Positions 35,123-43,518 of a stretch of 64,000 nt of DNA are shown here, piece by piece. The number at the start of each line of letters is the position of its first letter. The stretch's first letter is position 1. The position numbers and the translations under genes were made by a program. This stretch comes from Haloarcula limicola. Lineage in GTDB: Archaea; Halobacteriota; Halobacteria; Halobacteriales; Haloarculaceae. A model generated the notes under the pieces. It was not told the origin of the DNA, did not search any database, and was given only the letters and a program-made list of their open reading frames with translations. The stretch is taken from contig NZ_WRXM01000004.1 in NCBI RefSeq assembly GCF_010119205.1, positions 202,621 through 266,620 of the forward strand, read 5' to 3'.

Positions 35123-35680
35123 ATGGCGGACGATCCCGTCCCGTTCTCCGGGCGAACGCTCGTCGTCGGCCCCTCGAACGCCGGGAAGACGCGGCTCACC
35201 GCGCGGGCGATGGAGGCGTGGCTCGCGGCCGACGGTCCCGAGGGCTGTGTCGTCCTCGACTTCGCGCCCGAAGTCGAGCGCGACGGAGAGGTACTCGGCG
35301 GCCATCTCACGCAGTTCACGAGCGTCCCCGACGACGTCTGGTACGGCGTCGTGGACGCACACGCCCCCCGGGCCGACAGCGAGAGCGACGGCGAGGCGGT
35401 CGAAATCGCCCGCGAGAACGAGGCGATGGCGTCGGTCAGACTCGACGCCGCGCCGACGGACCCGCGGGCCGTCTTCGTCAACGACGCCACCATCCCCGCG
35501 CAGGCCGACCCCGAATGGATCGAGCGATTGACGGCCTGCTGCGACCGGGCCGAGGTCGCCGTGCTCAACGCGTTCGAAAGTGACGAACTCGGCCGCGACG
35601 ACCCGGTCTCGCACAACGAACAGGCGGCGCTGGAGACGCTCCGCTCCTGGGCCGACCGCGTCATCGAACGCCGAACTTAG
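35123..35680 (+). CDS. small P-loop NTPase-like protein
   Basis: The protein has 185 residues. The Walker A motif VVGPSNAGKTRLTARAM lies at residues about 14-30. CVVLDFAPEVERDG could hold the Walker B-like strand, though no classic DE pair is seen, and RAVFVNDATIPAQ is a second beta strand. I do not recognise a named family; the size and position suggest a haloarchaeal accessory ATPase. The ATG follows the permease stop after one base, so they are cotranscribed. The stop overlaps the convergent UbiB gene by a few bases. Confidence 0.7.
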   Translation: MADDPVPFSGRTLVVGPSNAGKTRLTARAMEAWLAADGPEGCVVLDFAPEVERDGEVLGGHLTQFTSVPDDVWYGVVDAHAPRADSESDGEAVEIARENEAMASVRLDAAPTDPRAVFVNDATIPAQADPEWIERLTACCDRAEVAVLNAFESDELGRDDPVSHNEQAALETLRSWADRVIERRT

Positions 35681-37398
35681 GCGTCCTCGTCGTCGAAGGA
35701 GGTCGGGAGCCCGCCGGCACCGCCGACGCTCCCCGACCCCGACTGTTGCTGTCGTTCGCGCATGCTCTGTCTGGTGAACTGCGGCTTCGCGCGGACGTTC
35801 TTCCGCGACCGGAACGACCACCAGAGCGCGACGGTCAGCGCAACGACGGCGACGCCGGTGACCGCGGCCACGAGCGGCGTCGCCTCGGCGTAGAGGAAGG
35901 CCGTCGAGAATATCGAACTGGCGAGCATCATCCCCAGGATCAGCCGCTTGGTCATCGTCGCGAGCAGGCGGTCCGAGTCCTCGATGTCGGCCCGGACCTG
36001 CAGGTCCTCGCGTTCGACCCGGTCGAGGACCGATTCGAGTTTCGGCGGGATGCGAACCGCCGACTGGGCGGCGTCCTGTACCTCCGTCGCCCGGTCCTCA
36101 ACGTAGTTCCTGACCCCGGCGGCGATGTACCCCTCCTCGCGGAGGTACTCGGTCGCCACCGAGATGAAGTCGAACTCGGGGTCCAAGGTCACGCAGACTC
36201 CCTCGACGACCGTCGCCACGCGCAGGACGAGCGCGAGGTTCGACGGCAGGCGAAGCGGGAACTCGTAGATGGTGTCCTCGACCTGCTGGACGATCTGCTG
36301 GACGCGGTACTGCTCGATGTCCTCGCCGCGGGCGTCCGCGATGGCCAGCTCCATCACGTCGCCCATCACCTGCCGGTCGGCCTCGGGACTCAGGGTTCCC
36401 ATCTCGATGAGGGCGTCGAGGATAGCGTCGATGTCCTGTTCGGCGACGGCCGCGTAGAAATCGACGATCTTGTCCTGGACGAACGGGTCCACCCGGCCGG
36501 ACATCCCGAAGTCGTAGAAGACGAGCGTCCCGTCCTCCTGGACGGCGAGGTTACCGGGGTGCGGGTCGGCGTGGAAGACGCCGTCCTCGATGATCATCTG
36601 GAGGTACGAGCGCTGGAGCGTCTCGGCCAACCGGGTTCGGTCGATGCCGCGGGCGTCTAAGTCTTCGATGTCGTTGATCTTCGTTCCCGGGACGTACTCC
36701 ATCGTCAGGACGCGCTGGGTGGAGTGGGTGTCTATCACCCGCGGGATGCGGACCGCGCCGTCGCCGGCGAAGTTCTCCCGGATCTCGCCGAGCATGCGGG
36801 CCTCGCGCTCGTAGTCCATCTCCTCGCGGATGGTCTTGGCGAACTCGTCGGCCAGCGTCTCCAGGGAGAACGACCGGGACTCGTCGATGAAGTACATCAG
36901 AAGGGGGAGCGACCAGCGGATGACCCGCAGGTCGGCCTCGACGAGGTCCTCGATGCCGGGCCGGCGGATCTTCACAGCGACGGGCTCGCCGTCGACCTCG
37001 GCGCGGTAGACCTGCCCCAGCGACGCGCCGCTTATCGCGTCGGTGTCGAACTCCGCGAAGCGCTCCTCGACGCTCCCGAGGTCGCTTTCGAGGACCGGCT
37101 TCGCCTTCTCCCAGTCGGCCGGCGGGACGCGGTCCTGCAGTTTCGAGAACTCGTCGATGTACTCCGGCGGGAGGATGTCGGGACGCGTCGAGAGCAACTG
37201 CCCGAGTTTGATGAAGGTCGGGCCGAGCGTCAGCAGCGAGTCCAGCAGCGTCGTCGCCCGCTCTCGCCGCTGTTCGCCCGTGACCTGCCGGGACCGGCCG
37301 AAGAGGAGGAAGCGGTTTCGGTCGCGTGCGTAGGCGAGCATCAGCGGCAGGAAGTGGCGAACGACGACGAAGAACCGCCAGTACGCGCGGAGATTCAC
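35677..37398 (-). CDS. ABC1/AarF/UbiB atypical kinase-like protein
   Basis: The protein has 573 residues. The KxGQ block TFIKLGQLLSTRPDILPPEYIDEFSKLQDRVPP, the AAAKIRRPGI-type VAVKIRRPGIEDL and the catalytic FHADPHPGNLAV followed by VFYDFGMSGRV are all typical. Two C-terminal hydrophobic segments (residues about 490-535) would anchor it in the membrane. UbiB proteins support quinone biosynthesis or lipid homeostasis through ATP binding. No other quinone genes are adjacent. Confidence 0.9.
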   Translation of the reverse strand: MNLRAYWRFFVVVRHFLPLMLAYARDRNRFLLFGRSRQVTGEQRRERATTLLDSLLTLGPTFIKLGQLLSTRPDILPPEYIDEFSKLQDRVPPADWEKAKPVLESDLGSVEERFAEFDTDAISGASLGQVYRAEVDGEPVAVKIRRPGIEDLVEADLRVIRWSLPLLMYFIDESRSFSLETLADEFAKTIREEMDYEREARMLGEIRENFAGDGAVRIPRVIDTHSTQRVLTMEYVPGTKINDIEDLDARGIDRTRLAETLQRSYLQMIIEDGVFHADPHPGNLAVQEDGTLVFYDFGMSGRVDPFVQDKIVDFYAAVAEQDIDAILDALIEMGTLSPEADRQVMGDVMELAIADARGEDIEQYRVQQIVQQVEDTIYEFPLRLPSNLALVLRVATVVEGVCVTLDPEFDFISVATEYLREEGYIAAGVRNYVEDRATEVQDAAQSAVRIPPKLESVLDRVEREDLQVRADIEDSDRLLATMTKRLILGMMLASSIFSTAFLYAEATPLVAAVTGVAVVALTVALWWSFRSRKNVRAKPQFTRQSMRERQQQSGSGSVGGAGGLPTSFDDEDA

Positions 37399-37416
37399 CG
37401 ACAGGGCACCCCGAAG

Positions 37417-37773
37417 TCAGGCCTCTTCGACGGGAATCGTCGTGCTCGGCGCGGCGCTGGCCTTCGGGAGGCGGAGTTCGAGGACGCCGCGTTCGACGGT
37501 CCCCTCGCCCCCCCGCCCGGTCGCGTCCGGCGGGAGCGGCAGTTCGACGTCGAGGAATACGGAGCGGTCCTCGCGGACGAAGCGGAACTCCGAGGGAGCG
37601 TCCTTCGCGCGCTGCCCTTCGATGACGAGGCGGCCGCCCTCGACGCTGACGTCGAGCGTCTCCGCGGTCACGCCCGGCAGGTCCAGCACGAGCAGGTACG
37701 CTTCCTCGGATTCGAGCACGTCCGCGAACACGGCGTCGGGGAGGTCCCGCAACGCCTCACGCAGCGCTGACAT
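37417..37773 (-). CDS. Hsp20/alpha-crystallin-family small heat shock protein
   Basis: The protein has 118 residues from the ATG at 37773; the frame continues upstream but that part has no family features. LLVLDLPGVTAETLDVSVEGGRLVIEGQR and FLDVELPLPPDATG with VERGVLELRLPKA form the alpha-crystallin domain. The usual C-terminal I-x-I anchor is represented by TTIPVEE. It is a holdase chaperone. The N-terminal arm is very short (about 20 residues). Confidence 0.85.
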   Translation of the reverse strand: MSALREALRDLPDAVFADVLESEEAYLLVLDLPGVTAETLDVSVEGGRLVIEGQRAKDAPSEFRFVREDRSVFLDVELPLPPDATGRGGEGTVERGVLELRLPKASAAPSTTIPVEEA

Positions 37774-37847
37774 GCGCCGACGTAGGAGCGGCGGAGCGTT
37801 AAACCCGGCGGTGTCGGCAGCGGGGCACGGGTGTCGTTCGACGCTCG

Positions 37848-38621
37848 CTACGGGACGAACGGCCGGAGAAAGACCACCCCGAGCAGTCCGACGACGAGCG
37901 CCAGCCCCACCCGCCAGAGACCGCCGCGGGCGATGCGCCACGCCGTCCCGCGCTCCGACGTGTCCGAGATGACGAACACGGGCGTGCCGTTCCCGTCGCC
38001 CACCAGGGCATCGACGAGGTTGCTCCCCCACTCGACCGCGGGGCCGCGCCGCGCCTGCCCGTAGACGTACACCGACTCACCCACGTCGAGCCGGCGCTCG
38101 GTGAACCGCTGCTTGTTCCCGACGTTGATCTCCGTGACCAGCAGGTTCACCGTCCTGTCCTGCGCGTCGACGGCGTCCGTCGCGGCGACGTACTCGGCCA
38201 GCCGGTCCGGTAGTTCCGTCCCCGGCGGTACCGTCACGGTGTGGTCTTCGAGGCGCACGTCCGCGCCGGAGGGGTCGACGCGGACGCGACCGGTGCCGTC
38301 GTCCACGACGAAGTCGACGCCGCCCATCCCCTCGTCCAGCGTGTGCCACGACTCGCTCTTCCCCGAGGAACGAAGCTCCTCGACCTCGTAGGTGTAGGCC
38401 AGGCACGGCGACCCGGTGAATGGGGCCGTCACCGTTCCCTCGTCGCCCTCGACGGCCGTCCCCTCTATCTCGACCGGGCCGGTGTGGCCGTGGAGGGTCC
38501 GGACTTCGACCGGGTCGTCTCGGAGGACGTGATACACCGTCGTGAGTTCGCGACCGCCGGTGTAGAGGAGGTAGGCGGCGACGGCGGCGAAGCCCAGCGC
38601 GACCAGCTGCGGGAGGACCAT
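37848..38621 (-). CDS. membrane protein with E3-ligase-like GIDE domain
   Basis: The protein has 257 residues from the ATG at 38621. One hydrophobic helix lies at the N-terminus (LVALGFAAVAAYLLY) and another at the C-terminus (VGLALVVGLLGVVFL). The middle, PVEIEGTAVEGDEGTVTAPFTGSPCLAYTYEVEEL and VYGQARR, matches the GIDE-type beta domain of mitochondrial MULAN and its prokaryotic relatives, which lack the RING finger. Function in archaea is unknown; a membrane stress role is only a guess. Confidence 0.7.
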   Translation of the reverse strand: MVLPQLVALGFAAVAAYLLYTGGRELTTVYHVLRDDPVEVRTLHGHTGPVEIEGTAVEGDEGTVTAPFTGSPCLAYTYEVEELRSSGKSESWHTLDEGMGGVDFVVDDGTGRVRVDPSGADVRLEDHTVTVPPGTELPDRLAEYVAATDAVDAQDRTVNLLVTEINVGNKQRFTERRLDVGESVYVYGQARRGPAVEWGSNLVDALVGDGNGTPVFVISDTSERGTAWRIARGGLWRVGLALVVGLLGVVFLRPFVP

Positions 38622-38740
38622 ACGCCGTCCCTGTCCGGGAGACGCAAAAAGCGTTATCGGTGAGAGGGGACGAGAATCCGATCCGGGACCAGTACCGACG
38701 GACTCCGGAATCTTTTGCACGTTCGGTACCACGACCCGGT

Positions 38741-39670
38741 ATGACCGGCCCTTCACCGACGGACGGGGACGAATGTAGCCTCGAGACCGCGCGTCGGCAA
38801 CTCGGGAGTTACGCGGTCCCCGTCGACCGAACAGACCGCGTCCCGCTCTCCGTCGCCGTCGGCCGAGTGCTCGCGGAGGACGCGACGGCCGCCGAGGCCG
38901 TTCCCGAGTCGGACATCGCCGTCGGCGACGCGGTCTTCGAGCGCGGCCGGCAGCTCGGGCCCGCCGACCTCGGCCTGTTGAAGGCCGCCGGTCGGAACGA
39001 ACTGCACGTCCGCCAGCGCCCGCAGGTGGGCATCGTCCCGACCGGCGACGAACTCGTCCAGCGCGAGGCGGCCGAGGGCGAACGCGTCGAGACGGCGGGG
39101 TTCACCCTCGCGCAGTACGCCGACCGCTGGGGCGCGAAGGCCACCTATCGGGACGTGGTCGCCGACGACGCCCCGGCCCTGCGGGCGGCCGTCCAGCGGG
39201 ACCTGACCCGCGACGTCGTCGTCCTCACCGGCACCGAACCCGGCGACGCGCTCAGGGACGTCGTCGCGGATCTCGGTGATCTGATCGCCGAGCGGGTCGC
39301 TATCACGCCTGGCCGCGAGACCGGACTGGCCGTCGTCGAGGACCGACCCGTCCTCCTCCTGCCGGAGTCGCCCGTCGCCGCCCGCGTCGGAGCCGTCCAG
39401 TTGCTCCGGCCGCTCGTGAAGGCCTTCTCCGGCGCACCGCTCTCGTCGCATCCGACGGCCGACGCGACGCTCACCGAGGACGTAGCGACGACGGCGTCGC
39501 GGCGGGCGTTCGTCCCCGTCTCGCACGAACAGGGGACCGCGACGCCGCTCTCGGGGATCGACCTCGGATCGGCGACGCGGGCCGACGGCTGGGTGGCGGT
39601 ACCCGAGGGGACCGAGGCGGTGGCCGCCGGGGAGCGCGTCGCCGTCGAGGACTGGGACTACCTCCCGTAG
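38741..39670 (+). CDS. short MoeA-like (molybdopterin molybdenumtransferase family) protein
   Basis: The protein has 309 residues, where MoeA is about 400. The order VPLSVAVGRVLAEDATA then FERGRQLGPADLGLLKAAGRNELHV, QVGIVPTGDELV and the C-terminal domain IV beta barrel is that of MoeA. The block that normally follows the first helix, with the DNSAMDGYA motif and the TGA-x-P-x-GAD loop, is missing. The GGVS motif reads TGTEPGDAL and the LPGNP motif reads LLPESPVAA. Loss of these residues suggests it is not a normal molybdate-inserting enzyme. It may be a paralogue with another role. Confidence 0.75.
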   Translation: MTGPSPTDGDECSLETARRQLGSYAVPVDRTDRVPLSVAVGRVLAEDATAAEAVPESDIAVGDAVFERGRQLGPADLGLLKAAGRNELHVRQRPQVGIVPTGDELVQREAAEGERVETAGFTLAQYADRWGAKATYRDVVADDAPALRAAVQRDLTRDVVVLTGTEPGDALRDVVADLGDLIAERVAITPGRETGLAVVEDRPVLLLPESPVAARVGAVQLLRPLVKAFSGAPLSSHPTADATLTEDVATTASRRAFVPVSHEQGTATPLSGIDLGSATRADGWVAVPEGTEAVAAGERVAVEDWDYLP

Positions 39671-39679
39671 CGCCCGGCT

Positions 39680-40309
39680 TCAGAGGTCGAGCAGCGACGT
39701 GACGCGGTGGTCGCCGCGCACGCAACGGTCTCGATCGGTGTCTTCCTCCCGAGCGACGTGGATGCCGTCGAGTCCGGCGTTTCGCGCCGCGCCGATGTCG
39801 CCGGGGTTGTCGCCCGCCATCGCGCCGACGTGGCCGTTGTGGCCGACGCCCATCTCGTCCATGGCGCGGTACAGCGGCGCGGGGTCGGGCTTCCAGCCGA
39901 TGTCGTCGTCACAGCAGACGACGGTGTCGAACCAGTCGGCGATGTCCAGCGCGTCGAGGACCGGGTCGGTGAGGTACTCCTGACAGTGAGTGACCAGACC
40001 GACGGGTTCCGCCCGGTCGGCGAGGAACCGCTCGGCGTCGTCGTAGAGGTACGTCGCTTCGGCCCGTTCGCGCGGATCTTCCTCCTCGTGGAAGGCGCTC
40101 CAGAACTGTTCGGGACTGATGTCGCGTTCGGCGAGGAGGTCCTCGCGGGCGTCGCCCTGCCCGTACCAGAGGCGGGTCGCCTCCTCGTCGCTGAACCCGT
40201 GGCCGAGTCGCTCGCCCACGCGGGCTATGACTGCTGGCGGATACCCGGGGTCGACGTCGATGAGCGTCCCGTCGAGGTCGAACAGCCAGAAGTCATAGTC
40301 GTGTGCCAT
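39680..40309 (-). CDS. HAD-superfamily hydrolase, phosphoglycolate-phosphatase type
   Basis: The protein has 209 residues. Motif I is FWLFDLDGTLIDVD at the N-terminus, motif II VGLVTHCQEYL near residue 105, motif III includes WKPDPAPLY near residue 145, and motif IV MAGDNPGDIGAARNAG near residue 165. A helical cap sits between motifs I and II. It hydrolyses a phosphomonoester; the substrate is not known. The gene is convergent with the MoeA-like gene. Confidence 0.88.
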   Translation of the reverse strand: MAHDYDFWLFDLDGTLIDVDPGYPPAVIARVGERLGHGFSDEEATRLWYGQGDAREDLLAERDISPEQFWSAFHEEEDPRERAEATYLYDDAERFLADRAEPVGLVTHCQEYLTDPVLDALDIADWFDTVVCCDDDIGWKPDPAPLYRAMDEMGVGHNGHVGAMAGDNPGDIGAARNAGLDGIHVAREEDTDRDRCVRGDHRVTSLLDL

Positions 40310-40405
40310 GGGATTACAGGTATAGGGGAGATTCCTGTATAGTCTTGTTGGCCCTAAAACCTGTTTAACAAGCGTATAACAATGCGTGGGTCGTGGTACC
40401 GCGGA

Positions 40406-40801
40406 TCACTCGACGCGGATAGAGCTACCGAGGTACTTCGAGAGCACCTCGGTCACGTCGTCGGCGTTGAACACGCCGAGATCGGCCGCGATAGCTTCCT
40501 TGAGGTCGTCTAAGTACGCCTCGCTCGTCTGGAGTTCGCTGAACGAGACCGACTCGACGGGGACTCCCAGCGCGTCTTCCGCCAACTGCCGAACGTGTCT
40601 CTCGTCGGCAACGTTGCCCCGCCAGCAGTTGTCGCGGAAGAACAGCCACCCGTCTTCGCCCGGCGGGTCGGCCGCCCGGTACAGGACCGTTTCGAAGCGG
40701 TCCGGCTCGGTAGTCACTCCCTGCTTCGGGTCGAGTCGGAAGGTCACGCGGAAGACGTATCGGGCCGGCGCGGCCTTCGGGTCGGTCCCGTCTTCCATCA
40801 T
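40406..40801 (-). CDS. LWR-salt family protein
   Basis: The protein has 131 residues (two ATGs at 40801 and 40798). YVFRVTFRLDPKQGV, PDRFETVLYRAADPPGEDGWLFF, and the C-terminal FNADDVTEVLSKYLGSSIRVE are the core of a family confined to haloarchaea and named for its LWR motif. Here the motif reads NCWRGNV, with Cys in place of Leu. A TATA-like element near 40825-40832 lies 27 bases upstream of the first ATG. The function of the family is unknown. Confidence 0.85.
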   Translation of the reverse strand: MMEDGTDPKAAPARYVFRVTFRLDPKQGVTTEPDRFETVLYRAADPPGEDGWLFFRDNCWRGNVADERHVRQLAEDALGVPVESVSFSELQTSEAYLDDLKEAIAADLGVFNADDVTEVLSKYLGSSIRVE

Positions 40802-40888
40802 CGGCTTATACGGTTTGTTGTAGCGATTTACCGGTACGCGTCGACCTCGGGGTCGGCGCTATCCAGAAATAGTCTACAACAATCCGCA

Positions 40889-41167
40889 TCACTCGTAGAT
40901 GCCGTTTAACCGCTCGGCCATGTCCGTGTCGTTCTCCGTGATCCCGCCCGCGTCGTGGGTCGTCAGGCGCACCTCGACTTCGCCCCAAGTGATCGTCATC
41001 TCCGGGTGGTGGAAGGCGTCCTCGGCGACGCCCGCGGCCGCGCTCAGGAACCCGGAGGCGTCGAGGTACTCGTCGAACTCGAACGTCCGGACGATCTCGT
41101 CGTCCTCTCGCTCCCAGCCGTCGGGGATGCGCTCGGCTATCTCCTCGTCGGATAGCAGGTCTGCCAT
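40889..41167 (-). CDS. 4a-hydroxytetrahydrobiopterin (pterin-4a-carbinolamine) dehydratase
   Basis: The protein has 92 residues from the ATG at 41167. DAFHHPEMTITWGEVEVRLTTHDAGGITENDTDMA is the full active-site pattern of the family, including the tandem His and the THDAGG loop. It dehydrates carbinolamine pterins and in prokaryotes may assist pterin recycling or molybdopterin-related steps. It follows the heme operon by about 57 bases on the same strand. Confidence 0.92.
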   Translation of the reverse strand: MADLLSDEEIAERIPDGWEREDDEIVRTFEFDEYLDASGFLSAAAGVAEDAFHHPEMTITWGEVEVRLTTHDAGGITENDTDMAERLNGIYE

Positions 41168-41223
41168 ACTCGACCGGTGGCCTGCCAGACTCAAATCAGT
41201 TGGGTCGGCCCGGGTCGGCCGTC

Positions 41224-41514
41224 TCAGTCGTCAAGCCCCAGTCGGCTTCGAAGCCGCCGCTGGACGAGGACGACGGCGAGGACGGTGACGGCGATGCCCC
41301 CGACCAACCACACCGGCAGGTCGGCGTTCCGGAGGCCGAACCACACCGCCGCCAGCCCCAACGCGAGCAGGAAGAGACAGCCGTACGTGAACGCCTGCAC
41401 CAGTCGGCGCTCGTCGCTGCGCTGCCGCTCGGTGTAGTTCGTCACCTCGAGGAGTCCGCCGACGGCCGCCGCGACGAAGCCGACGCCGACGAGGAACGGG
41501 ACGATCGAGACCAT
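41224..41514 (-). CDS. small three-helix membrane protein in the heme operon
   Basis: The protein has 96 residues with three hydrophobic segments (residues about 3-22, 40-60 and 68-85) and a basic C-terminus (VQRRLRSRLGLDD). It begins immediately after the hemA stop codon with no gap, so it is very likely cotranscribed with hemA. No family or function is recognised. Confidence 0.7.
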   Translation of the reverse strand: MVSIVPFLVGVGFVAAAVGGLLEVTNYTERQRSDERRLVQAFTYGCLFLLALGLAAVWFGLRNADLPVWLVGGIAVTVLAVVLVQRRLRSRLGLDD

Positions 41515-42858
41515 TCAGTCGTCGGCCAACTGGTCGAGGACCGACGCCGGGATCTCCTCGCGCATCCCCTCGGGGATGTCCTCGACGGCCATGTCCTCGA
41601 CGAAGGCCGGCGGGTCGTTGGAATCGGGACCGAAGTCGGGGTCGAACAGCTCCAGTGCGGTCTGGATGGTCGACCAGTCGTCGTCCTCGGCGGCGTCGCG
41701 CAGGCTCCGGGTCGGGGCCGCGAGCAGCTGCGAGACGATGGCGTCGGCCATCGACTCCATCACATCGCGCTGGGCCTCGTCGAACTCCTCGCTGGCCATC
41801 GCTCGGTTGAGCTCTGCGGCCTTGACCTGCTCCGCGCTCTCGTACATCGCGGAGATGACGCGGTCGGCCCGCTTTCGCTTGTACTGGGCCAGCAGGCGGT
41901 CGAACTCCTCGTCGACGATCTCCTCGACCTCCTCGGCGGCCCGCTTCCGCTGGGCGCGCGTCTCCTCGGTGACCGACTCCAGCGCGTCGAGGTCGTAGAC
42001 GCTGACGCCGGGGACCTCGGCGGCGTCTGCGGAGACGTCGCGGGGCTGGGCGATGTCGACGACGTACGTCTCGCCCGACTCCGCGAAGGTGTCGGCGTCG
42101 AAGACGTGGTCGTTGCTCCCCGTCGCCGAGACGACGATCCGGGCCGATTCGACGGCGGCCTCGACGGCGTTCAGCGCGACGGCGCTCGCGTCGACGTCGA
42201 TCGTCTCCGCGACGTGTTCGGCGTGCGGCACCGTCCGATTGGCGACGAGAACCCGGTCGACGCGCTCGGCGAGCGCTCTCGCGGCGAGCTGTCCCATCTC
42301 GCCGGCACCGACGACGAGCGCCGTCTCGCCGGCGAGCGCGCACTCCCTGTTCACCAGTCGGACGGCCGCGGAGGCCAGCGAGACGACCCCCTCGTTGATG
42401 GCCGTCTCGTTGCGGGCGCGCTCGCCGACGCGCATGGCCTTCGTCACGCCGTCTTCGAGCAGCGTGCCGATGCCGCCGACGCCACGGGCGTCCTCGTAGG
42501 CGTCGCGCAGCTGGCCGAGGATCTGGTCCTCGCCGAGGACGATGGATTCGAGCCCCGCGCCGACCCGCAGGAGGTGGCGCAGGCTCTCTTCGTGGTCCAT
42601 TTCGAGGACGACGTCCTCCGGGACGTCCGCCACGACGGGGGAGAGCGCCGACAGCCCGGTCTCGTGGTCCGGAGCGACGACGTACGACTCGGTCCGGTTA
42701 CACGTCTGGAGGACGAACGCCTCCTCGATGAACCGACGGGAGAGCAGCGACTCGACGGCGTGGCGCTGGCTGTCCGCGGCGGCGGCCTCCAACTGGTCGA
42801 CCGTCGCGTCCTCGTGGGTGACGCGGACGCCGACGATGACACCCGTCTGCTCTCTCAC
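41515..42858 (-). CDS. hemA: glutamyl-tRNA reductase
   Basis: The protein has 447 residues. The catalytic Cys lies in FVLQTCNRTESYVV near residue 50, and SIVLGEDQILGQLRDAY, ETALVVGAGEMGQLAARAL and VLVANRTVPHAEHVAE (NADPH-binding domain) are diagnostic. It reduces glutamyl-tRNA to glutamate-1-semialdehyde, the first dedicated step of tetrapyrrole synthesis. The C-terminal acidic extension of about 60 residues is haloarchaeal. Its start overlaps the siroheme synthase stop by four bases. Confidence 0.95.
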   Translation of the reverse strand: MREQTGVIVGVRVTHEDATVDQLEAAAADSQRHAVESLLSRRFIEEAFVLQTCNRTESYVVAPDHETGLSALSPVVADVPEDVVLEMDHEESLRHLLRVGAGLESIVLGEDQILGQLRDAYEDARGVGGIGTLLEDGVTKAMRVGERARNETAINEGVVSLASAAVRLVNRECALAGETALVVGAGEMGQLAARALAERVDRVLVANRTVPHAEHVAETIDVDASAVALNAVEAAVESARIVVSATGSNDHVFDADTFAESGETYVVDIAQPRDVSADAAEVPGVSVYDLDALESVTEETRAQRKRAAEEVEEIVDEEFDRLLAQYKRKRADRVISAMYESAEQVKAAELNRAMASEEFDEAQRDVMESMADAIVSQLLAAPTRSLRDAAEDDDWSTIQTALELFDPDFGPDSNDPPAFVEDMAVEDIPEGMREEIPASVLDQLADD

Positions 42859-43502
42859 GACGAATCACCCGAGATATCCCCGATCACGTCTGTGGCTACC
42901 TGTCGTGCCTTGGACCTGCCACTATCTAAAGCCTTCCAAACATCGTCGTTCCTGACGACGGCGCGAACAGCGTTCCGGCGTTCGGTCGGTGGGACGTCCG
43001 CCGCTTTCAGTTCCTCTCGGATGTCGCCGGTCAGTTCGGCCATCTCGCCAGCGCCGGAAAACTCCGCCTCGAAGCGCTCGCGGAGGTGCTTCGACAGCGC
43101 GGGCGAGCGCCCGCCGGTGGCGACGGCAATCGTCACCGGGTCGTCGCGGACGGTCGCCGGGACGACGACGTTGCCGACCGACTGCTCGCCGTGGTCGTCG
43201 GCGCGGTTGACGAGCGCGCCCCGGTCTCGGGCGGCCGCTTCCGCGGCGTCGTTGAGGGCGGCGTCGTCCGTCGCGGCGACGACGAGCGCCGGGTCCGCTC
43301 GGTCGACCCACTCGCGGACCGCGTCGATGTCGGGGGCCGCGCGCACTCGCTCGGCCCCGCCGAACTCACGGTCGGCGAAGTCGGGGCTGACGACGACGAC
43401 TTCGGCCTCGGCGGCGAACCGGCGGGCCTTCCGCGCGCCGACGGGACCGCCGCCGAAGACCAGCACCGTCTCGCCCGTGAAGTCGTGCAGTAACGGAATC
43501 AT
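42855..43502 (-). CDS. precorrin-2 dehydrogenase/sirohydrochlorin ferrochelatase-type protein
   Basis: The protein has 215 residues. It begins with IPLLHDFTGETVLVFGGGPVGARKARRF, the NAD-binding motif of Met8p/CysG N-terminal domains, followed by ALVVAATDDAALND, GAAVNRADD-type LVNRADDHGEQSVGNVVVPA and TIAVATGGRSPALSKHLRE. It oxidises precorrin-2 to sirohydrochlorin on the path to siroheme. It sits between the AhbAB and hemA genes in one operon. Whether it also inserts iron cannot be told. Confidence 0.92.
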   Translation of the reverse strand: MIPLLHDFTGETVLVFGGGPVGARKARRFAAEAEVVVVSPDFADREFGGAERVRAAPDIDAVREWVDRADPALVVAATDDAALNDAAEAAARDRGALVNRADDHGEQSVGNVVVPATVRDDPVTIAVATGGRSPALSKHLRERFEAEFSGAGEMAELTGDIREELKAADVPPTERRNAVRAVVRNDDVWKALDSGRSKARQVATDVIGDISGDSS

Positions 43503-43518
43503 CGGTAGCTGTGGTCTC

